Assembly (NCBI GenBank): GCA_902168195.1
Contig: CABHOJ010000100.1
Location: 1 to 40,146, forward strand
Length of the DNA stretch: 40,146 nucleotides
Origin: an uncultured Methylotenera sp.
GTDB taxonomy: Bacteria > Pseudomonadota > Gammaproteobacteria > Burkholderiales > Methylophilaceae
Direction of reading: 5' to 3'
Shown here: piece by piece, positions 35,640 through 40,146 of the stretch
How the letters are laid out: each line of letters opens with the position of its first letter
Numbering within the stretch: the first letter of the stretch is position 1
Position numbers and translations under genes: made by a program
The notes under the pieces: model-generated
What the model saw: only the letters and a program-made list of their open reading frames with translations
Database searches by the model: none
What the model was told of the DNA's origin: nothing

Positions 35640-35984
35640 TTGTTTGACGTTGCCTTTTCCGAACTGATCGTCATCGCGATCGTCGCGCTGATCGTCATCG
35701 GGCCTGAACGGTTGCCTAAGGTCGCACGCACCCTGGGTGCACTTGTCGGTCGAATGCAGCGCTATGTCGGGCATGTGAAGGCGGATATCGAGCGTCAGAT
35801 GCAGTTTGAAGACTTGCAGAAGCTGCAGCAAGAGATCAAGCAGGGTGCAAACACCCTGCAAAGCGGCGTACAGCAGACGCAGACCGAGCTGTTCCAAGGA
35901 CAACAGGAGATGCAGCGCAGCCTGAAAGACGGCCTAGCTGATCAGCCGTTGCCCAAGCAGCCGCCCACTGAAGACCCTAAGTGA
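35640..35984 (+). CDS. tatB: Sec-independent translocase subunit TatB
   Basis: Substrate-receptor partner of TatC. The membrane helix FSELIVIAIVALIVIGPERLPK shows the Glu and GPERLP features that separate TatB from TatA. A long amphipathic and coiled region rich in Gln follows to residue 114. The start is a TTG at 35640; no ATG is available nearby and the ribosome site is weak. It overlaps tatC by 4 bases. Confidence 0.94.
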   Translation: MFDVAFSELIVIAIVALIVIGPERLPKVARTLGALVGRMQRYVGHVKADIERQMQFEDLQKLQQEIKQGANTLQSGVQQTQTELFQGQQEMQRSLKDGLADQPLPKQPPTEDPK

Positions 35985-36718
35985 CCTTGACCCCCACCGA
36001 CACCTTCATCTCCCACCTGATCGAGTTGCGCGACCGCCTGTTGCGCATCGTCGTTGGGCTGCTGGTCGTCTTCGTCGCCCTGTTCCCGTTCGCCAACGAT
36101 ATCTACACCTTGCTAGCGGAGCCCTTGCTGGCTGCATTGCCCAGCGGCGGACAGATGATCGCTACGGCCGTGACCACGCCGTTCTTCATCCCGATGAAAG
36201 TGGCGATGCTGGCGGCTTTTGTCATTTCGCTACCGCACACGCTCTATCAGATGTGGGCCTTTGTCGCTCCCGGCTTGTACGCACACGAGCGCCGCTTCGT
36301 CATACCGTTGGTGTTCTCCAGCACCCTGCTTTTCCTCGCGGGGATGGCGTTCGCTTATTTCCTGGTATTCCCAGTGGTCTTCGGCTTCATCGCTGGCGTG
36401 GCGCCGCAGGGCGTAGCGGTGATGACGGATATCGGCAATTATCTCGATTTCGTCATGACGCTGTTCATGGCGTTCGGACTGGCCTTCGAGGTACCGGTGG
36501 CGGTGGTGCTGCTGGTGCATTTCGGCATGGTCAAGGTGGAGACCTTGCGTGAAGGCCGCTCTTACGTGATCGTAGGGGCCTTCGTACTTGGCGCGATCTT
36601 CACGCCTCCCGACGTGATCTCGCAATTCATGCTGGCGATACCACTCTGGTTGCTCTACGAGCTGGGTATCGTGGTTTCAACATTCCTCAATACCAGAACG
36701 CCCAGGATCGCCGAGTAA
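35981..36718 (+). CDS. tatC: Sec-independent translocase subunit TatC
   Basis: Six-helix membrane protein that recognises twin-arginine signals. The N-terminus FISHLIELRDRLLR is the classic TatC motif, and MWAFVAPGLYAHERRFV (about 88-104) is the conserved cytoplasmic loop. Length 245 is usual. The start is a GTG overlapping the tatB stop. The Rieske gene downstream in the window encodes a probable substrate. Confidence 0.96.
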   Translation: MTLTPTDTFISHLIELRDRLLRIVVGLLVVFVALFPFANDIYTLLAEPLLAALPSGGQMIATAVTTPFFIPMKVAMLAAFVISLPHTLYQMWAFVAPGLYAHERRFVIPLVFSSTLLFLAGMAFAYFLVFPVVFGFIAGVAPQGVAVMTDIGNYLDFVMTLFMAFGLAFEVPVAVVLLVHFGMVKVETLREGRSYVIVGAFVLGAIFTPPDVISQFMLAIPLWLLYELGIVVSTFLNTRTPRIAE

Positions 36719-36727
36719 CCCTGGCGG

Positions 36728-37879
36728 TCACTCAAGTTTTGCAAGTTGCGGTTTCGGACGTTTCCCTATGGTCACCGTGACCTGGATCTCCTGCTGATTG
36801 CGCAGGATCTTCAACGTGGCCTTGCGTTCCGGTTTCAATCCTGAGATCAACGTGAGCATGGTCGAACTGTCGAGCACTTCACGTCCATCGATCTCAAGTA
36901 GGACATCCCCTGGCCGCAACCCGGCACGCTGTGCGGGACTGTTGGGCAGAATGCCTGCGATCAGCGAGCCACTGGTGCGTTTCAGGCGGAACGACTCCGC
37001 CAGTTCAGGCGTGATATCTTGCGCTTCGATCCCGATCCAGCCACGGGTGACGCTACCCTGGCGGATGATCTGCTCCATGATCTGCTTGGCGAGGCTGACG
37101 GGGATCGCAAAGCCGATACCCATGGAGCCGCCGCTGCGGGAATAGATCGCGCTGTTGATGCCGACCAGGTTGCCTTCCGCATCGATCAAGGCCCCTCCTG
37201 AATTACCTGGGTTGATGGGGGCATCGGTCTGGATGAAATTCTCGAAGGTATTGATCCCCAGATGGTTACGTCCCACTGCACTGATGATGCCTTGAGTCAC
37301 GGTCTGGCCCACACCGAAGGGGTTGCCGATGGCCAGCACCACATCACCGACGTTGACTTCTTCTGCGCGTGCCAAGGTGATCGCGGGTAGATCTTTCACA
37401 TCGACCTTGAGCACGGCCAAATCCGTTTCTGGGTCGGTGCCGACGACACGCGCGGGCATGGTTCGACCATCCGCCAAAGCCACTTCGATCTCGTCCGCCG
37501 ATTCGATGACGTGATGGTTGGTCAGGATCAGGCCCTGGCTACTGACGATCACGCCAGAGCCGAGACTGTTCTCGCGCTGCGGTTGGTCCTCGAACTGGTC
37601 GCCGAAGAAGTGTCTGAACAAGGGGTCGTCCATGAACTGCTGATGCGGGTTCGCAGCCGCTTTCTTGCTGGTGAAGATGTTCACGACAGCTGGCATGGCC
37701 TTCTTCGCCGCCTGGCTATAGGAGCCGACGACCGGCCCGGCGCGGCTGGGTTCGGCTTCCTGCACGACAACCGTCTTGTCCTGTCTAGGCAACAGGTTCG
37801 GGTAGAAGGTCTGGGCGACGAACAAGACACCAAGACTGATGGTGACCGTCTGTGCAAAAATGAGCCAAAGTTTACGCAT
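36728..37879 (-). CDS. Periplasmic HtrA-family serine protease with one PDZ domain
   Basis: Trypsin-like protease of the DegS/AlgW/DegQ group. An N-terminal membrane anchor (LWLIFAQTVTISLGVLFVAQ) is followed by the protease domain. The catalytic triad is visible: His in LTNHHVIES (about 123), Asp in ETDLAVLK (about 153) and Ser in NPGNSGGAL (about 227). One PDZ domain follows (about 280-370). The single PDZ and uncleaved-looking anchor point to a DegS/AlgW-like role in envelope-stress sensing through an anti-sigma factor. That role is inference, as no RseA-like gene is here. It is divergent from the Nif3 gene, with 51 bases between, and convergent with tatC. Confidence 0.92.
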   Translation of the reverse strand: MRKLWLIFAQTVTISLGVLFVAQTFYPNLLPRQDKTVVVQEAEPSRAGPVVGSYSQAAKKAMPAVVNIFTSKKAAANPHQQFMDDPLFRHFFGDQFEDQPQRENSLGSGVIVSSQGLILTNHHVIESADEIEVALADGRTMPARVVGTDPETDLAVLKVDVKDLPAITLARAEEVNVGDVVLAIGNPFGVGQTVTQGIISAVGRNHLGINTFENFIQTDAPINPGNSGGALIDAEGNLVGINSAIYSRSGGSMGIGFAIPVSLAKQIMEQIIRQGSVTRGWIGIEAQDITPELAESFRLKRTSGSLIAGILPNSPAQRAGLRPGDVLLEIDGREVLDSSTMLTLISGLKPERKATLKILRNQQEIQVTVTIGKRPKPQLAKLE

Positions 37880-37930
37880 GTGGGATAGTGGGATCCGAAT
37901 GGATATGACGGTTCGATATATGGGTGGAAG

Positions 37931-38680
37931 ATGATGAAATTACAAGAGTTAATCGATTATACCGGACAAGTTCTGCAGGTAGAGCGCTTCCGTGATTATT
38001 GTCCCAACGGCCTGCAGGTCGAGGGCAGGCAGTCGATCAGGAAGATCGTGACAGGCGTCACGGCCAGTATGGACTTGCTGAAAGCTGCGCATGCGCAGGG
38101 GGCGGATCTCGTCCTTGTGCATCATGGCTATTTCTGGCGAAACGAGGACCCCACGATCGTGGGCATCAAGCAAAAGCGCATCCGCTTCCTGCTGCGGCAC
38201 GACCTGAATCTCGTCGCCTATCATTTGCCGCTGGATGCCCATCCGGAATTCGGCAACAACGTCCAACTGGGTCGCAGGATGGGTCTCGAGATCCGGCGCT
38301 GGGTAGGCGACCCGGCGATCGTGGCGGTTGCGGAACTCGAGCAGGCGGTGACGTTGGAGGCCTTAGCCCAGCGCATCTCGGAAGCCTTGCATCGTACGCC
38401 CATGGTGATCGGCAAGAGTGACGCCAGCGTCAGGCGTATCGCATGGTGCACAGGGGCGGCGCAATCATCCATGGAACTTGCCATCAGGGAAGGCGTCGAT
38501 GTCTTCGTCAGTGGCGAGATATCAGAGCAGACGGTGCATCTGGCACGGGAGTCGGGAGTGGCCTACATCGCGGCAGGGCATCATGCTACCGAACGCTATG
38601 GGGTGCAGGCGCTGGGTCAGCATCTGGCCGATCGATTCGACCTCGAGCACGTGTTCATCGATATCGATAACCCGGTATAA
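37931..38680 (+). CDS. Nif3-family (GTP cyclohydrolase 1 type 2-like) protein
   Basis: Conserved dinuclear-metal protein of the Nif3/YbgI family, 249 residues. Metal-binding His residues are in ADLVLVHHGYFW (about 62-70) and AGHHATERYGVQALG (about 216-230), and DYCPNGLQVEG near the N-terminus is typical. The true function is poorly defined; the GTP cyclohydrolase label is inherited and uncertain. ATG 37931 and ATG 37934 are adjacent; GGTGGAAG just upstream suits either. It often sits beside the degS-like gene and petABC in betaproteobacteria. Confidence 0.9.
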   Translation: MMKLQELIDYTGQVLQVERFRDYCPNGLQVEGRQSIRKIVTGVTASMDLLKAAHAQGADLVLVHHGYFWRNEDPTIVGIKQKRIRFLLRHDLNLVAYHLPLDAHPEFGNNVQLGRRMGLEIRRWVGDPAIVAVAELEQAVTLEALAQRISEALHRTPMVIGKSDASVRRIAWCTGAAQSSMELAIREGVDVFVSGEISEQTVHLARESGVAYIAAGHHATERYGVQALGQHLADRFDLEHVFIDIDNPV

Positions 38681-38685
38681 ATAGC

Positions 38686-38710
38686 GTTTAAGACCAAACA
38701 CCTGTTTAAG
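38686..38710 (+). repeat. Two GTTTAAG direct repeats upstream of petA
   Basis: GTTTAAG occurs at 38686-38692 and 38704-38710, 18 bases apart, just after the Nif3 stop. The second copy overlaps the possible -35 of the petA promoter. It could bind a regulator to two faces of the helix or be chance in an AT-rich gap. Confidence 0.4.
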
Positions 38711-38733
38711 TTTTACTGGGGAAAAGGTAAAAT
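38705..38733 (+). promoter_or_regulatory. Possible promoter of the petAB operon
   Basis: A weak -35 TTTAAG (38705-38710) and a -10 TAAAAT (38728-38733) have a 17-base spacer. The predicted start near 38740 leaves a leader of about 44 bases with AAGGGA before the petA ATG. Confidence 0.35.
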
Positions 38734-38783
38734 GCCGGGTTTGAATTAATCAACATCAATTGCATCAAATTTAAGGGAATGTG

Positions 38784-39380
38784 ATGGCAAATCAACCAGT
38801 GGACCAAGGTAAGCGACGATTCCTCGTTGCGGCCACCACGGTCGTAGGCGGTACGGCCGCCGCCGCAGTTGCGGTACCTTTCGTGTCCAGCATGATGCCT
38901 AGCGAGCGTGCGAAAGCCGCTGGCGCGCCAGTCCAGATCGATATCAGCAAGGTTGAGCCGGGCGCCATGGTCACCGAAGAATGGCGCGGCAAGCCGGTCT
39001 GGATCATCAACCGCACGCCTGAGATGCTGGCTAACCTGGCCGCCCACGATGACAAGCTGACGGATCCAAAGTGTACCGTCGTCACGCAGCAGCCGACCTA
39101 CTGTAACAACCCCTCCCGCTCGATCAAGCCCAACCTCATGGTATTGGTTGGCATCTGCACCCACCTGGGTTGTTCGCCCTCGCCGAAGCTCCAAACGAAC
39201 GGCGACATGGGTGCTGACTGGCCTGGCGGTTTCTTCTGCCCATGCCATGGTTCCAAGTTTGACCTTGCTGGTCGCGTGTTCAACGGTTCACCAGCCCCGA
39301 TCAACCTGGTAGTGCCGCCACACAAGTATCTCAGCGATACCATGTTGTTGGTCGGTGAAGATGACAAAGGGGCTGCATAA
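38784..39380 (+). CDS. petA: Rieske iron-sulfur subunit of cytochrome bc1
   Basis: Electron-transfer subunit of the ubiquinol-cytochrome c reductase. The cluster ligands lie in CTHLGC (Cys125, His127) and CPCHGS (Cys152, His155), with Cys130 and Cys154 placed for the disulfide. The N-terminus [16 protein letters not shown] is a twin-arginine-type anchor, so it should use the TatABC system encoded about 2 kb upstream. The ATG at 38784, 5 bases after AAGGGA, is preferred to the adjacent GTG. The protein has 198 residues. petB begins 2 bases after the stop. Confidence 0.96.
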   Translation: MANQPVDQGKRRFLVAATTVVGGTAAAAVAVPFVSSMMPSERAKAAGAPVQIDISKVEPGAMVTEEWRGKPVWIINRTPEMLANLAAHDDKLTDPKCTVVTQQPTYCNNPSRSIKPNLMVLVGICTHLGCSPSPKLQTNGDMGADWPGGFFCPCHGSKFDLAGRVFNGSPAPINLVVPPHKYLSDTMLLVGEDDKGAA

Positions 39381-39382
39381 CC

Positions 39383-40146
39383 ATGGCCAATAACTTGCAA
39401 AAATATGCGACTGGTGCGCTGGGCTGGATCGACGAGCGTTTTCCGCTAACGGCCAACTGGAAAGCCCACCTCTCCGAATACTACGCGCCCAAGAATTTCA
39501 ACTTCTGGTATTTCTTCGGTTCGCTGGCGCTGCTGGTGCTGGTATTGCAGATCGTCACCGGTATCTTCCTCACCATGCATTACAAGCCTGATGCCGAGCT
39601 GGCATTCGCGTCGGTCGAATACATCATGCGCGATGTCTCCTGGGGTTGGCTCATCCGCTACATGCACTCCACCGGCGCTTCGATGTTCTTCGTGGTGGTC
39701 TACCTGCATATGTTCCGTGGACTGATCTACGGCTCCTATCGCAATCCGCGAGAGCTGATCTGGCTGTTTGGTGTAGCGATCTTCCTGGCGCTCATGGGCG
39801 AAGCGTTCTTCGGTTACCTGTTGCCTTGGGGTCAGATGTCCTACTGGGGGGCGCAGGTGATCGTTAACCTGTTCGCCACCATCCCGTTCATCGGGCCGGA
39901 TGTGGCCGAATGGCTGCGTGGCGACTTCCTGGTCTCCGACGCCACCCTCAACCGCTTCTTCGCTTTCCACGTGATTGCGCTGCCACTAGTGTTGTTGGGC
40001 TTGGTGGCTGCACATATCGTTGCCTTGCATGAGGTCGGCTCAAACAATCCTGACGGTGTCGAGATCAAAAAGAAGAAAGATCCCAAGACCGGCATCCCGC
40101 TGGACGGCATTCCCTTCCATCCCTATTACACGGTGAAGGATATCGT
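39383..40146 (+). CDS. petB: Cytochrome b of the bc1 complex (3' end missing)
   Basis: Dihaem membrane subunit of cytochrome bc1. The frame is open from the ATG at 39383 to the window end (254 full codons) and is absent from the ORF track because it has no stop here. Four haem-ligand His are visible, at about 95 and 109 (RYMHSTGASMFFVVVYLH) and about 196 and 211 (FFAFHVIAL...AAHIVALH). The second pair is spaced by 15 rather than 14 residues. The Lys-rich segment EIKKKKDPKTGIP is a loop after the fourth helix. The Qo-site PEWY region would lie beyond the window. Confidence 0.95.
   Translation, partial: MANNLQKYATGALGWIDERFPLTANWKAHLSEYYAPKNFNFWYFFGSLALLVLVLQIVTGIFLTMHYKPDAELAFASVEYIMRDVSWGWLIRYMHSTGASMFFVVVYLHMFRGLIYGSYRNPRELIWLFGVAIFLALMGEAFFGYLLPWGQMSYWGAQVIVNLFATIPFIGPDVAEWLRGDFLVSDATLNRFFAFHVIALPLVLLGLVAAHIVALHEVGSNNPDGVEIKKKKDPKTGIPLDGIPFHPYYTVKDI

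Noticed and set aside
39646-39867. Plus-strand 73-residue ORF listed in the petB region
   Set aside because: It is out of frame with petB, whose open frame from 39383 covers the region fully.

Overview
The window is a gene-dense, GC-rich stretch of core bacterial chromosome, most likely from a betaproteobacterial methylotroph of or near the Methylophilaceae. The betaproteobacterial signs are the order mlaFEDCB-ibaG-grxD-murA-his-hinT-tatABC, the pepA-holC pair, the ResB/CcsB cytochrome c maturation pair and the petAB start of a bc1 complex. The methylotroph call rests on one gene, a clear 3-hexulose-6-phosphate synthase of the ribulose monophosphate (RuMP) pathway, placed inside the histidine gene cluster. 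The family-level call is inference. I see no phage, insertion sequence, CRISPR array, tRNA or rRNA. No gene-free stretch exceeds 300 bases; the longest is about 220 bases before the pilin gene.

Layout. 1-2.2 kb: pepA (5' end missing), holC and an unknown small protein. 2.3-6.5 kb: gcvH, a PbpG-type endopeptidase and topA, the last two converging on one shared terminator. 6.6-10 kb: a CHASE2-adenylate cyclase, an SH3-domain exported protein and an M48 metallopeptidase. 10-14.3 kb: ttcA, a pteridine-reductase-like SDR, a MidA-type methyltransferase, trmB and engB. 14.4-18.2 kb: cytochrome c4, resB and ccsB. 18.3-20.8 kb: an orphan membrane histidine kinase divergent from a type IV pilin-like gene that has a sigma-54 promoter. 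20.9-27.6 kb: mlaFEDCB, an ABC-2 exporter pair, ibaG, grxD and murA. 27.6-35 kb: hisGDC, the HPS gene, then hisBHAFIE. 35-36.7 kb: hinT and tatABC. 36.7-38.7 kb: a DegS/DegQ-type protease and a Nif3-family protein. 38.8 kb to the end: petA and petB (3' end missing).

How the genes fit together. The mla genes keep outer-membrane lipid asymmetry. IbaG and the CGFS glutaredoxin are a likely Fe-S partner pair. The eight single-function his genes from hisB to hisE and hisG, hisD and hisC cover most of histidine synthesis; hisZ, expected with this short HisG, is not here. HPS fixes formaldehyde onto ribulose 5-phosphate, the same pentose pool that supplies PRPP to HisG. Tat proteins would export the Rieske protein, and ResB/CcsB would mature cytochrome c4 and other c-type cytochromes for the bc1 chain.

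Nothing here is convincingly a new multi-gene system. The best leads are the cyclase-SH3-M48 cluster, the repeat-bearing leader and unusual C-terminal tail of HPS, the sigma-54 pilin locus with its orphan kinase, and several genes whose -10 elements sit right against the start codon.
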